From contig NZ_JAVHTY010000001.1 in NCBI RefSeq assembly GCF_031085165.1, positions 620,001 to 684,000 of the forward strand: a stretch of 64,000 nt of DNA, read 5' to 3'. Shown here piece by piece: positions 55,071 to 63,313 of the stretch (its first letter is position 1; each line of letters starts with the position of its first letter). Both the position numbers and the translations under genes were made by a program. The stretch is from Pseudomonas sp. 102515 (GTDB taxonomy: Bacteria; Pseudomonadota; Gammaproteobacteria; Pseudomonadales; Pseudomonadaceae). The notes beneath the pieces are model-generated. The model did not search any database. It was not told the DNA's origin and saw only the letters and a program-made list of their open reading frames with translations.

Positions 55071-56333
55071 ATGAACCAGAGCCTCGATCGCTCCGTGGTT
55101 TCCCGGGGTCGGGAAGTCAGCGAGATGTACGACCAACAAGAACAAGAGCCCGTACTGATGCAGGGATTTCCGGCCAAGCCGGACCAGCGCGTGACCTGGG
55201 CCAACTGGATGTCACCGCCGTTCAATCGCTGGGGCTTTCGCAATCTGGCGCACCTGCGCCCCACCATCGACGTGGCTGCCGGGCCGCGGCCGGACAGGGT
55301 GCTGGCCTATGCACCCGTGGCCCTCGAAACGCTGAGATTCGCGAGCAGCTGCGGCCGCAGCGTCAGCGCCCTCGACCATCTGCGCGCCAGCAAGACCGAC
55401 GGCTTCCTGGTGCTGCACCAGGGCCGCGTGGTGTACGAGCGCTACTTCAACGGCCAGGTCGCTACCGATCGCCACATCATGTTCTCAGTCACCAAGTCGC
55501 TGATCGGGGTGCTCGGCGAGCAACTCATCCACGACGGTGTGCTCGATGCCCAGGCGCGGACCCAGCGCTATGTGCCGGAACTGGCCGGCAGCGCCTTCGG
55601 CGACGCCACCGTACGCCAGTTGCTCGACATGGCCGTGGGCGTCCACTACACCGAGCGCTACGACGATCCCACCTCGGCAAGCTCGCAATACGGCTACGCC
55701 TGTGGCTTCAAGCCGGCGCCGCTCGACTACGCCCAGTACGAGTCGCTGTACCAGTACCTGCCGTCGCTGCGCAAAAGGTGCGAGCACGGCGGCCTCTTCC
55801 ATTACGTGACCGCCACCACCGAGGTGCTGGCCTGGGTGCTGGAGCGCGCCAGCGGCCTGGGCTGTGCCGAACAGTTGCAGCGAATCTGGCAGCAACTCGG
55901 CTGCGAGCGCGACGCCTACTTCATGGCCGATCCCTGGGGTCGCAGCGTCGCCGGTGCCGGCTTCAACGCTACCTTGCGCGACATGGGCCGCTTCGGCCTG
56001 ATGCTGGCCAACGGCGGTCTGGTCGACGGCCAGCGGGTCATCGACCAGGCGGTAGTCGAGGCCATCGCGGCCGGCGGGGATCCGGCCCTCTATGGCGCGC
56101 ACCAGGACTTCGCCGACTGGACCCCGGGGGCCTCGTACCGCAGCCAGTGGTACGTCTTCAACGACCACAGCCCGGCCATCATGGCCAGCGGCATCCACGG
56201 CCAGTACCTGTTCATCGACTTCAATTCCGACGTGGTGATCGTCAAGCAGTCGTCGCTGCCCGAGGCCGTCACCGAACTGGACATCGATACCGTTCGCCTG
56301 CTGCGCGCCATCGCTGCCCAGCTGCGCGGCTGA
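55071..56333 (+). CDS. Serine hydrolase (beta-lactamase/EstB/NylB-like)
   Basis: A 420-residue enzyme of the class C beta-lactamase-like serine hydrolase family. The S-x-x-K nucleophile motif is SVTK (Ser139, Lys142 from this start), and the second-motif tyrosine is Tyr245 in FHYVTATTE. The layout resembles 6-aminohexanoate-dimer hydrolase and related esterases rather than true beta-lactamases. No signal peptide is seen, so it probably acts in the cytoplasm on an imported ester or amide. ATG 55071 is chosen for the AGGA eight bases upstream; ATG 55062 and ATG 55128 are alternatives. It is the first gene after the TetR-controlled region. Confidence 0.83.
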   Translation: MNQSLDRSVVSRGREVSEMYDQQEQEPVLMQGFPAKPDQRVTWANWMSPPFNRWGFRNLAHLRPTIDVAAGPRPDRVLAYAPVALETLRFASSCGRSVSALDHLRASKTDGFLVLHQGRVVYERYFNGQVATDRHIMFSVTKSLIGVLGEQLIHDGVLDAQARTQRYVPELAGSAFGDATVRQLLDMAVGVHYTERYDDPTSASSQYGYACGFKPAPLDYAQYESLYQYLPSLRKRCEHGGLFHYVTATTEVLAWVLERASGLGCAEQLQRIWQQLGCERDAYFMADPWGRSVAGAGFNATLRDMGRFGLMLANGGLVDGQRVIDQAVVEAIAAGGDPALYGAHQDFADWTPGASYRSQWYVFNDHSPAIMASGIHGQYLFIDFNSDVVIVKQSSLPEAVTELDIDTVRLLRAIAAQLRG

Positions 56334-56459
56334 TCCATCCCCAACGAGATCGAAGAGCGCCGGCTTGCCCGCGCGCTCACCTGCTGCGCCAGGTCTTGGT
56401 GATCGTCTTGGTCACCCTTCACTGCCCTGTAATACAAGAAAAATAGTCAGGAGCTTCCT

Positions 56460-57794
56460 ATGTACACAATCAAGCGCCTTCCCGGCGTATTGCTGGCGCT
56501 CGGCCTGCCGCTGGCCAGCCAGCCGGCCCTGGCGGGCTATCCGTTCGAAAAAGAGAACCTCAAAGGCGACTTCAACCTGACGGCGGGCGCCGGTTCCATC
56601 ACCACCCGGGGCGTCAACTTCGGCGCCGGGCGTGTGGATGCCCGCAGCGGCAGGAACGACGGCAGCCGCAGCGCCTGGCAGGAGTTCTACGTCAAACCCG
56701 GCGTCACCCTCGACTATTCGCTCGCCGACAGGCTCCACCTGCTCGCCGGCGGCTCGGTGGTCGGCGCCACCACCCTTGGCGACGGGGATGCCGGTGGCTT
56801 CACCCGCAGCTCCGACGGCCGCTTCGCCCCGGAAGAAGGCTATGCCGGGGTGCAAGTGGGCGACTGGAAATTCACCGCCGGCCGCCAGAACTTCAGGGTC
56901 GGCACCGGCCTCATCGTCATGGACGGCAACCTCGATCTGTTCGGCGATGGCGCCTACTGGCTCGGCCCGCGCACCGCCTTTCGCGACTCGGCGATCCTGG
57001 CGTGGAGCCAGGGTCCGGCCCAGGCGCAGGCCTTCACCCTGCGCACTGACGATCACTACGGCGATTTCCGCCTGAGCGGCGCCAACCTGGATTACCACCT
57101 CGACGGCCAGGTGACCCTCGGCGCCCTGGCCATGACGGTCGATACCCTGGCCAGCAGAGACAGCACCGCGGCCCGCCGCGAGGGCATGCGGGTGTACAAC
57201 CTGCGGGCCCTGCGCGGTCACCTGCCGGGCCTGCCGAATCTCACCTTGAATGGCGAATACGCGGTGCAACGTGGCGGTGACGGCGCCCTCAGCTACGACG
57301 CCAGCGCCTGGTACGCCCAGGCCGACTATCAATGCCAGGACCTGCCCTTCACGCCCACCCTCGGCTATCGCTACGCCGTCTTCTCCGGCGACGACAACCC
57401 GACCGACAACCGCCAGAAGGCCTGGGACCCGCTGAGCAAGGGCTTCACCGACTGGAGTACCTGGCTGATCGGCGACGTAGTGGGCAACTACCTGCTGTTC
57501 AACAGCAACGAGCGCGTCCAGCAGTTCTCGTTGAAGAACCGCCTCGGCGACACCCTCACCCTGGGCGTCATCCACTACCGGTTCTGGCTCGACCAGGCCA
57601 ACTTCCGCGGCGCCGCGGTCAGCGATCGGCGCTTCGCCGACGAGACCGCGGTGTATCTCGACTGGACGCCCAACCGGCAGTTCTACGGCTCGCTCTCGTA
57701 CAACTGGTTGCAGGCCAGGTCGGCCGCCCGCCAGGCGTTCGGCGACAACGATCGCTTCAGCGCCCTCGAGCTGTACTTCACCTATCGCTACTGA
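56460..57794 (+). CDS. Outer-membrane porin (alginate-export-like beta-barrel)
   Basis: A 444-residue exported protein. A signal peptide of about 25 residues ends QPALA. The rest alternates short polar and aromatic beta strands and terminates in FTYRY with a C-terminal aromatic residue, the outer-membrane barrel insertion signal. Segments such as GYAGVQVGDWKFTAGRQNFRVGTGLIVMDGNLD resemble the AlgE/alginate_exp group of specific substrate channels. Between the hydrolase and an MFS carrier, it probably admits the hydrolase substrate. The substrate itself cannot be read from the sequence. Confidence 0.78.
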   Translation: MYTIKRLPGVLLALGLPLASQPALAGYPFEKENLKGDFNLTAGAGSITTRGVNFGAGRVDARSGRNDGSRSAWQEFYVKPGVTLDYSLADRLHLLAGGSVVGATTLGDGDAGGFTRSSDGRFAPEEGYAGVQVGDWKFTAGRQNFRVGTGLIVMDGNLDLFGDGAYWLGPRTAFRDSAILAWSQGPAQAQAFTLRTDDHYGDFRLSGANLDYHLDGQVTLGALAMTVDTLASRDSTAARREGMRVYNLRALRGHLPGLPNLTLNGEYAVQRGGDGALSYDASAWYAQADYQCQDLPFTPTLGYRYAVFSGDDNPTDNRQKAWDPLSKGFTDWSTWLIGDVVGNYLLFNSNERVQQFSLKNRLGDTLTLGVIHYRFWLDQANFRGAAVSDRRFADETAVYLDWTPNRQFYGSLSYNWLQARSAARQAFGDNDRFSALELYFTYRY

Positions 57795-57808
57795 CCACCA
57801 GCCACCAC

Positions 57809-57823
57809 TGCCCCGTGGGGGCA
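57809..57823 (+). promoter_or_regulatory. Stem-loop just before the DUF3237 gene
   Basis: TGCCCC and GGGGCA pair perfectly around a three-base loop, ending two bases before the ribosome-binding site AGGAGAG. It may stabilise or tune translation of the downstream gene. Sequence-only observation. Confidence 0.35.
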
Positions 57824-57835
57824 CAGGAGAGCGTG

Positions 57836-58324
57836 ATGAATACCAAGACCGAAACCGGAATCGCCGTGCCGGCGCTGGAGTGGGCGCTGAGCCTGCATGT
57901 CCTCATCGACCCGGCCGATGGCCTGGGCACCTGCGCGGATGGCCAGCGCAGCAACTATCGGATCACCGGCGGGCATTTCGAGGGCTTGAACGTGCGCGGC
58001 GAAGTGATCGCCGGCGGCGCGGATTTCTATCTGCTGCGCAGCGACGGCGTGGGTGAGCTGGACGCTCGTTACAGCCTGCTCAGCGACCAGGGCGAGTGGA
58101 TCAACATCCACAACACCGGCCTGATCACCCTCGGCGACAGGGGGCAGGCGCAGGTCGCCCAGGGCATCTGGCCGATCGCCGAGGAGGACTATCACTGCAG
58201 TTGTACGCCGCGCTTCCAGGTTGCGAACGGCAGGCTCGACTGGCTGACCCGCAGCGTGATGATCGGCAAGGTGGGCTATCCCACCGCCGATCAGGTCGCC
58301 ATCCACTGCTATCGCCTCACCTGA
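57836..58324 (+). CDS. DUF3237 family protein
   Basis: A 162-residue all-beta protein matching the DUF3237 pattern. It has RITGGHFEGLNVRGEVIAGGADFYLLRSDG, then LDARYSLLSDQGEWINIHNTG, and a C-terminal LDWLTRSVMIGKVGY. Members are calycin-like small barrels found in catabolic operons, and their biochemical role is unestablished. AGGAGAG precedes ATG 57836. It lies between the porin and MFS genes, so it probably binds or processes the same compound as the serine hydrolase. Confidence 0.78.
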   Translation: MNTKTETGIAVPALEWALSLHVLIDPADGLGTCADGQRSNYRITGGHFEGLNVRGEVIAGGADFYLLRSDGVGELDARYSLLSDQGEWINIHNTGLITLGDRGQAQVAQGIWPIAEEDYHCSCTPRFQVANGRLDWLTRSVMIGKVGYPTADQVAIHCYRLT

Positions 58325-58401
58325 CCGGCCACCCCTCTCGCAGCCAGGCTTTCCACTGAAGCGGCAGGCCACGCCGTGGCCGAGCCGGCAGGTAAACGAC
58401 C

Positions 58402-59574
58402 ATGACCATCGCCAAGCAAACCCTGGTGCGCGCCGCGTGCATCGCTATCGCCGCCGCCTCGATTCTCGTCATCGGCGTGCAGCCGATCTTTATCGGACTG
58501 CTGACCGAACGCCTCGACCTGACCCTGGCGCAGCAGAGCTGGACCCTGTCCGTCGAGATGTGCGGCTCCATCGTCGGGACGCTGCTGTACCTGCCGATGA
58601 TCCGCTTCCTCGGGCCGCGCACCCTCGCCCTGAGCACCGCCCTGCTACTACTGTTCGCCAACGCGGCGACCGCCCGCGTCACCGCCCTCGATCCGCTACT
58701 GACCTTGCGCGGCCTCTCGGGGCTCTGCTCGGGCGTGCTCTACTCCTACGCCATCTACTGGCTGGGCAGCATGCCGGGCCAGGACAGGTCCTTCGGCATC
58801 CTGCTGTTCGTGCAAACCGGCCTGTTCGCCAGCAGCGCGGTGATCATGCCGATGATCGCCGAGTGGCAGGGTTTCGCGGGGGCGATCTACTACCTGACCG
58901 CCTGGTTCGCCCTGGTCTGCCTGCTGAGCCTCTGCCTGCCGGCCAGGCAGAGCCCGGAAGAGCGACAGGTCTTCCCCACACCGCTGCGGTCCGGTCTGAC
59001 GGTGATCGGCGTCTGCTCACTGCTCGGCATGCTGTTCCTGCAGCTGTCGATCTACTCGCTGTGGGGCTTCGTCGAAGGCATCGCCCGCGATGCCGGGGTG
59101 GCACCGGTGGATATCGGCTGGGCGATCAGCATCGGTCTGCTCGGCGGCTTGCCCGGCGCGGCCCTGCCCAGCGTGGCCGGGCGACATCTGGGCCGCGTGC
59201 CGATGATCCTCACCGGCTCCCTGGCCGTGCTCGGCGCCATCTATCTGCTGGCCACGCGCATCCACACGGCGGCGGATCTGCTGCTCGCGGTCTTCCTGAT
59301 GAACTTCGGCTGGAACCTGGCGCTGTCCTACTACATGTCCTCGGTCGTGACCCACGATCCGAGCGGGCGCCTGACCAAGCTGGTCGGCGTAGTGCAGGTC
59401 GCCTCGGCCGCCGCGGCGCCGACCCTGCTGAGTCTGATCATCGAAGGCAACGACCGGCGCAGCCTCTTCGTGCTGTCGGCAGGCGCCATCCTGATCGGCT
59501 GCGTCCTGGTGCTCGTCATGCTGTCCTGCGGACGCCGCCAGGTACCGGGCAAGGCGCTGGACTGCTCGGTCTGA
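58402..59574 (+). CDS. MFS transporter
   Basis: Inner-membrane transporter of 390 residues with about twelve hydrophobic segments (for example ACIAIAAASILVIGVQPIFIG, then MCGSIVGTLLYLPMI and LRGLSGLCSGVLYSYAIYWLG). It belongs to the general MFS and is not close to the other two MFS proteins in this window (3781-5079 and 36701-37924). As the last gene of the TetR-associated set it probably moves the hydrolase substrate or product across the inner membrane. Direction of transport is not evident. Confidence 0.82.
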   Translation: MTIAKQTLVRAACIAIAAASILVIGVQPIFIGLLTERLDLTLAQQSWTLSVEMCGSIVGTLLYLPMIRFLGPRTLALSTALLLLFANAATARVTALDPLLTLRGLSGLCSGVLYSYAIYWLGSMPGQDRSFGILLFVQTGLFASSAVIMPMIAEWQGFAGAIYYLTAWFALVCLLSLCLPARQSPEERQVFPTPLRSGLTVIGVCSLLGMLFLQLSIYSLWGFVEGIARDAGVAPVDIGWAISIGLLGGLPGAALPSVAGRHLGRVPMILTGSLAVLGAIYLLATRIHTAADLLLAVFLMNFGWNLALSYYMSSVVTHDPSGRLTKLVGVVQVASAAAAPTLLSLIIEGNDRRSLFVLSAGAILIGCVLVLVMLSCGRRQVPGKALDCSV

Positions 59575-59741
59575 GCATTGGTCGCATGGTAGGGGGATGC
59601 CGCGCGAATATCCCGGCCTTCCGCCCGGCCAGGCGACAACCTCCATGACCGATTTGTCATCACCCGGTCAGCCTGGCGTCCCCCCTGTCCTCCTAGAGTG
59701 GCCCAGTCAGCGACTAGCTCCCCCCTTAAAGAGGACTCTCC

Positions 59742-59996
59742 ATGAAAGCGCTCCTGCTCGGTCTCTTCGGTCTGCTCGCCACCGGCTCCGCCCTGGCCGC
59801 TCCCGACCATCCCGCCGTGATCCATGACAAGCCCGGTTTCTTCGTCCCGCTCGACGTCGACCGGGTCGTCAGCCAAACCGACCTGAGCACCCAGTGCGGG
59901 ATCGTGCCGGCCCGCATCGACTACCTGGATCACGCCGGCCGGGCGCACGAGCTGGACTACCTGGTGTTTGGCAACGGCTGCTACAACCAGAATTGA
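59742..59996 (+). CDS. DUF2790 family small exported protein
   Basis: An 84-residue protein with a signal peptide (cleaved near residue 20, ALAA). A short mature domain carries the DUF2790 pattern DVDRVVSQTD, then CGIVPARIDYLDHAGRAHELDYLVFGNGC, with two cysteines that could pair in the periplasm. DUF2790 proteins are abundant in Pseudomonas and function is unknown; some are induced by stress. GAGGA precedes ATG 59742. Confidence 0.82.
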   Translation: MKALLLGLFGLLATGSALAAPDHPAVIHDKPGFFVPLDVDRVVSQTDLSTQCGIVPARIDYLDHAGRAHELDYLVFGNGCYNQN

Positions 59997-60142
59997 GGCG
60001 TTATTCGACCCAGTGCCAAAGCACGGCGGCCACCGTCGCGCTGGTCGAGGGGCCGCTTGTACAGGCCCCTTTCCTCCACCAGAACCCAGAGATATCGAGC
60101 CAGTAGAGCAGGCGGCAGAGCGGCAGAGCGGCAGACGGACCG

Positions 60143-60337
60143 CTAGAAAAACCGATAGGCCTTGGCCAGCGCACGCTCCAGCACGGCGATGCAGGCGTGG
60201 TCGTCGGCATAGGACAGGAACTGGCGCTGCGCATCGGCCTGGGCCTGGGCCAGGCGCGTCTTGCGTTCCGCCAGCTCATCTTCCAGCACCGAGGTGCTCA
60301 GGCCGCCCAGATCACAGCAGGGGTTGGCGCCATTCAT
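60143..60337 (-). CDS. Small hypothetical helical protein
   Basis: A 64-residue protein with a Cys-Cys near the N-terminus (MNGANPCCDLGG) followed by a long helix (ELAERKTRLAQAQADAQRQFLSYADDHACIAVLERALAKA). GGAG lies six bases before the ATG, and the frame reads as real. It is divergent from the endonuclease gene. No family recognised. Confidence 0.55.
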   Translation of the reverse strand: MNGANPCCDLGGLSTSVLEDELAERKTRLAQAQADAQRQFLSYADDHACIAVLERALAKAYRFF

Positions 60338-60386
60338 AGAAAACTCCGGACAGATTTGCAGATTGCGTCATCAGACAAGTTTTTGA

Positions 60387-60403
60387 GATTTGGTTCACAA
60401 ATC
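60387..60403. promoter_or_regulatory. Palindrome in the divergent region before the endonuclease gene
   Basis: GATTTG-GTTCA-CAAATC is a perfect six-base inverted repeat with a five-base centre, about 50 bases upstream of the small minus-strand gene. It could be an operator for either divergent gene. Confidence 0.35.
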
Positions 60404-60513
60404 GTATCGAATCTCGTTGTTGCTGAATACGACTCTCCGACGCGGTGGTTTCCAGCCCCCTGGTCTAGCGCGCTTCCTCAAGGCATCCGCACCCTACATC
60501 CAAGTAAAAGCTA

Positions 60514-60519
60514 TACAAT
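60514..60519 (+). promoter_or_regulatory. Candidate -10 element of the endonuclease gene
   Basis: TACAAT lies 30 bases before the ATG. The -35 region 17 bases upstream does not match consensus well, so activation by a regulator may be needed. Confidence 0.35.
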
Positions 60520-60548
60520 TTGGCGCCCTGAATAAGCTGTGAAGATAC

Positions 60549-61520
60549 ATGCGCCCTTTGCTTTCGCTCCTCCTGGCCACGCTGCTGGCCTCTTCAGCCC
60601 TCGCCGCAGCGCCCGATACCTTCGTGGAAGCCAAGGTAATCGCCAAACAAAAAGTCTATTTCGACCAGAACACCAGCGCCCAGGGCGACCTCTATTGCGG
60701 GTGCCAATGGGAATGGGTCGGCAAATCGGGGGGACGCGTCGATGCCGCCTCCTGTGGCTTCCAGGCGCGCAAGCAGCAAACCCGCGGTGAACGCACCGAG
60801 TGGGAGCACATCGTGCCGGCCTGGACCTTCGGTCACCAGCGCCAGTGCTGGCAGAACGGCGGACGGGAACACTGCGTGGCGGATGACCCGGTGTTCCGGG
60901 CCATGGAGGCCGACCTCTTCAACCTCTACCCGGCCGTGGGCGAGGTGAATGGGGACCGGGCCAATTTCAATTACGGCATGGCCCAGGGCGTGCAGCCGCA
61001 ATATGGTCGCTGCACGACCAAGATCGACTTCCAAGAACGCGCCGCCGAGCCGCGCGATGAGGTCAAGGGCCTGGTCGCCCGGGTCACCTTCTATATGTTC
61101 GATCGCTACGGCCTGAACATGTCGCGCCAGCAGCAGCAACTGCTCATGGCCTGGGACAAGCAGCAGCCAGTCACCGCCTGGGAGCGCGAACGGGATAGCC
61201 GCATCGCCGCGGTGATGGGCCATGGCAACCCCTTCGTGTCCGGCGAGCGGCACTGGACGCTGGGCTACCAGCCGGTCGGCGACGGCATCGTCAGCCCGCT
61301 GCCCGGACCGAAGTCGGCGCCGAAGGCACCGGCCAAGACCGATAGCCCTGCCGCTGCCAGCCAGGGCGCGATCATCGGCAACCGCAACAGCCACGTCTAT
61401 CACCTGCCGCAAGGCTGCCCGAGCTACGCCCAGGTGTCGCCGAAGAACCAGGTCACGTTCGCCTCGGAAGCCGAGGCGAAGGCGGCAGGCTTCACCAAGG
61501 CGGGCAACTGCTCGGGTTGA
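60549..61520 (+). CDS. endA: Secreted endonuclease I with C-terminal Cys/His domain
   Basis: A 323-residue exported nuclease. A signal peptide (about 1-20) precedes the endonuclease I domain, with TEWEHIVPAW (catalytic His87 in the beta-beta-alpha-metal motif) and ADLFNLYPAVGEVNGDRANFNYG. Several cysteines probably form disulfides. After a proline-rich linker (near 260-280) a second short domain begins GNRNSHVYHLPQGCPSY and ends KAAGFTKAGNCSG. It resembles the Ada-type metal-binding or nuclease tail found on some secreted nucleases. Plain EndA is about 230 residues, so this is the longer fused form. It probably degrades extracellular DNA for nutrients or biofilm remodelling. Confidence 0.87.
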   Translation: MRPLLSLLLATLLASSALAAAPDTFVEAKVIAKQKVYFDQNTSAQGDLYCGCQWEWVGKSGGRVDAASCGFQARKQQTRGERTEWEHIVPAWTFGHQRQCWQNGGREHCVADDPVFRAMEADLFNLYPAVGEVNGDRANFNYGMAQGVQPQYGRCTTKIDFQERAAEPRDEVKGLVARVTFYMFDRYGLNMSRQQQQLLMAWDKQQPVTAWERERDSRIAAVMGHGNPFVSGERHWTLGYQPVGDGIVSPLPGPKSAPKAPAKTDSPAAASQGAIIGNRNSHVYHLPQGCPSYAQVSPKNQVTFASEAEAKAAGFTKAGNCSG

Positions 61521-61575
61521 GCCGCCGAGGGCGTACCTGCTGACCGACCGGGTCGGCAGTGGGTACGCCAGGCCG

Positions 61576-62808
61576 TCACTGCGCCTTGGACAGCTCCACC
61601 AGCATCCGCGCGAGCAGATAGATACGCGGCGCCACGCTGTCCAGTTCGACGTACTCCTCGGGCGTATGCAGCTTGCCGCCGACGATGCCGAAGCCGTCCA
61701 GGGTCGGTACGCCGGCACCGGCGGCGATGCTGGCATCCGCGGCCCCGCCACTGCCTTCGACGGTCAGCGTACGGCCCAGCTCGCCATAGATGGCCTGGGC
61801 CATGGCCAGCAGCCGATCGCTCGCCGCCGTCTGCGGCATCGGCGGCAGGCCACGTTCCAGCCGGGTGGTCACCTCGGTATCGGGGATCTGCTTGTTGACG
61901 GCGATCCGCGCCAGGTCCTTTTCCACCCGGTCGAATTCCTCGGGCAGCGCGGCGCGGACGTCGGCCTTGGCCACGGCGTGATCGGGGATCACGTTGATGC
62001 GCTCGCCCGCCTCGATCACGGTGAAGTTGACCGAGGTCTTCTTCTCCGCATCGCCCAGGTTGCCCAGTTGCAGCACCTGATGCGCGACCTCGGTGGCGGC
62101 GTTGCGCCCCAGCTCCGGGGAGACGCCGGCATGGGACGCCTTGCCCTTGACCTCCACCACGGCGGTGGCGCTGCCCTTGCGCCACACCACCAGGCCATCG
62201 GCCGGCCGTCCTGGCTCCAGGTTCAGCGTTACGTCGTGCTGCTTGGCGGTGCTGGCGATCAGCTCGGTGGCCGCCTGGGAGCCGGTTTCCTCGCTGGCAT
62301 CCAGCAACAGGGTGATCTGGCCGTAGTCCTTGAAGTCGAGCTGCTTGAGGATCTCCAGCGCCGCCAGGGCGACCACGATGCCGCCCTTGTCGTCGGACAC
62401 GCCCGGACCATAGGCGCGCTTGTCATCGGTGTGATACGGCCGGGTCTTGGCGGTGCCTTCCTTGAACACCGTGTCCATGTGGGCCAGCAACAGGATCCTG
62501 GCCTTGCCACTGCCCCTGAGCGTGGCGACCAGGTGCTGGCTCTTGTCCGGGGCGGTGTTGGGCACCTGTTGTACCGTGGCGCCGAGTTTCTTCAATTCCG
62601 CGCTGACGAGCTTGCCCACTTCGCTCACGCCCGGCTCGTAGCCGGAACCCGAGTCGATGTTCACCAGTTGCTCCAGCAACGTGAGCGTCGGCGCCTTGGC
62701 CTGCTCCGCGGCGGCCTGGATGCGCGCATCGAGCGCGGCACTGGCGGGCCCGGCGATGCAGCAGGTGAGAACGGCAGCGAGGGTGATGCGCAAGAACGGA
62801 GCGGACAT
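61576..62808 (-). CDS. M20 metallopeptidase, glutamate carboxypeptidase-like
   Basis: A 410-residue exported peptidase of the M20/M28 dinuclear zinc group, most like carboxypeptidase G2. A signal peptide of about 24 residues ends ASAA. Zinc-site motifs are LLAHMDTVF (His110) and GVSDDKGG (Asp139/140). The acidic pair is in DASEETGS (Glu173/174), and a glutamate and a histidine follow later (LNLEPGRP and GGKLHTPEEY). Family members release C-terminal glutamate from folates or peptides in the periplasm, so it may act on folate-like or gamma-glutamyl compounds. GGAAAG lies before the ATG. Confidence 0.88.
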   Translation of the reverse strand: MSAPFLRITLAAVLTCCIAGPASAALDARIQAAAEQAKAPTLTLLEQLVNIDSGSGYEPGVSEVGKLVSAELKKLGATVQQVPNTAPDKSQHLVATLRGSGKARILLLAHMDTVFKEGTAKTRPYHTDDKRAYGPGVSDDKGGIVVALAALEILKQLDFKDYGQITLLLDASEETGSQAATELIASTAKQHDVTLNLEPGRPADGLVVWRKGSATAVVEVKGKASHAGVSPELGRNAATEVAHQVLQLGNLGDAEKKTSVNFTVIEAGERINVIPDHAVAKADVRAALPEEFDRVEKDLARIAVNKQIPDTEVTTRLERGLPPMPQTAASDRLLAMAQAIYGELGRTLTVEGSGGAADASIAAGAGVPTLDGFGIVGGKLHTPEEYVELDSVAPRIYLLARMLVELSKAQ

Positions 62809-63313
62809 CGGACTTTCCTTGTTGGCATTGTTGGATTAGTCAGACAACTGTAGTCGCAACAAGGACATAGGGGAAACCGACCTGTTTTGGGCCGTCCCGC
62901 CAGACGTTCTGGTCATCGTCGCTGGAGGGCCAAGCCGTTCCCGGGCTTCGCCGGCTACCCGGTGGCTCCTTGGGCCAGGAGGGTGCGCCGACAGCCCGCT
63001 GCCGCACCGCCTATTCGCCGCACGGCAGGCCCAAGGCACCTACGCAGCGCCGAGCCGGAGGCCGCGTGCCTCATTTTCAGGCACGCACAGCCGCGCGGAC
63101 CCAAGACGTCTAGCACCGCGCTTTCCCCAGCGCCCCCTGCGTGCATCCGCGTCTGCAACCCTGGCGAAGCGGCTTCCAGGGCAGTCCTCCGCACGATTTT
63201 GGAGCAAAAAATTCAATAAAACTTACTATTGAATAAAATGATTCACTACCTTACTCTCGATCCGACGTCGTAAGGAAAAAGCCACTGACAGCACCGGAAA
63301 ATAGGGAGTGAAG
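62809..63313. other. Intergenic region, 505 bp
   Basis: No gene supported. The last about 110 bases are AT-rich and contain the inverted repeat listed at 63211-63234, so this is probably the control region of the amino-acid binding protein. Confidence 0.5.
63211..63234. promoter_or_regulatory. AT-rich inverted repeat upstream of the binding-protein gene
   Basis: ATTCAATA and TATTGAAT form a perfect eight-base inverted repeat with an eight-base centre, 80 bases before the next ATG. A further ATTCA follows at 63240. The symmetry and position suggest an operator for an amino-acid-responsive regulator, whose identity is unknown. Confidence 0.45.
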
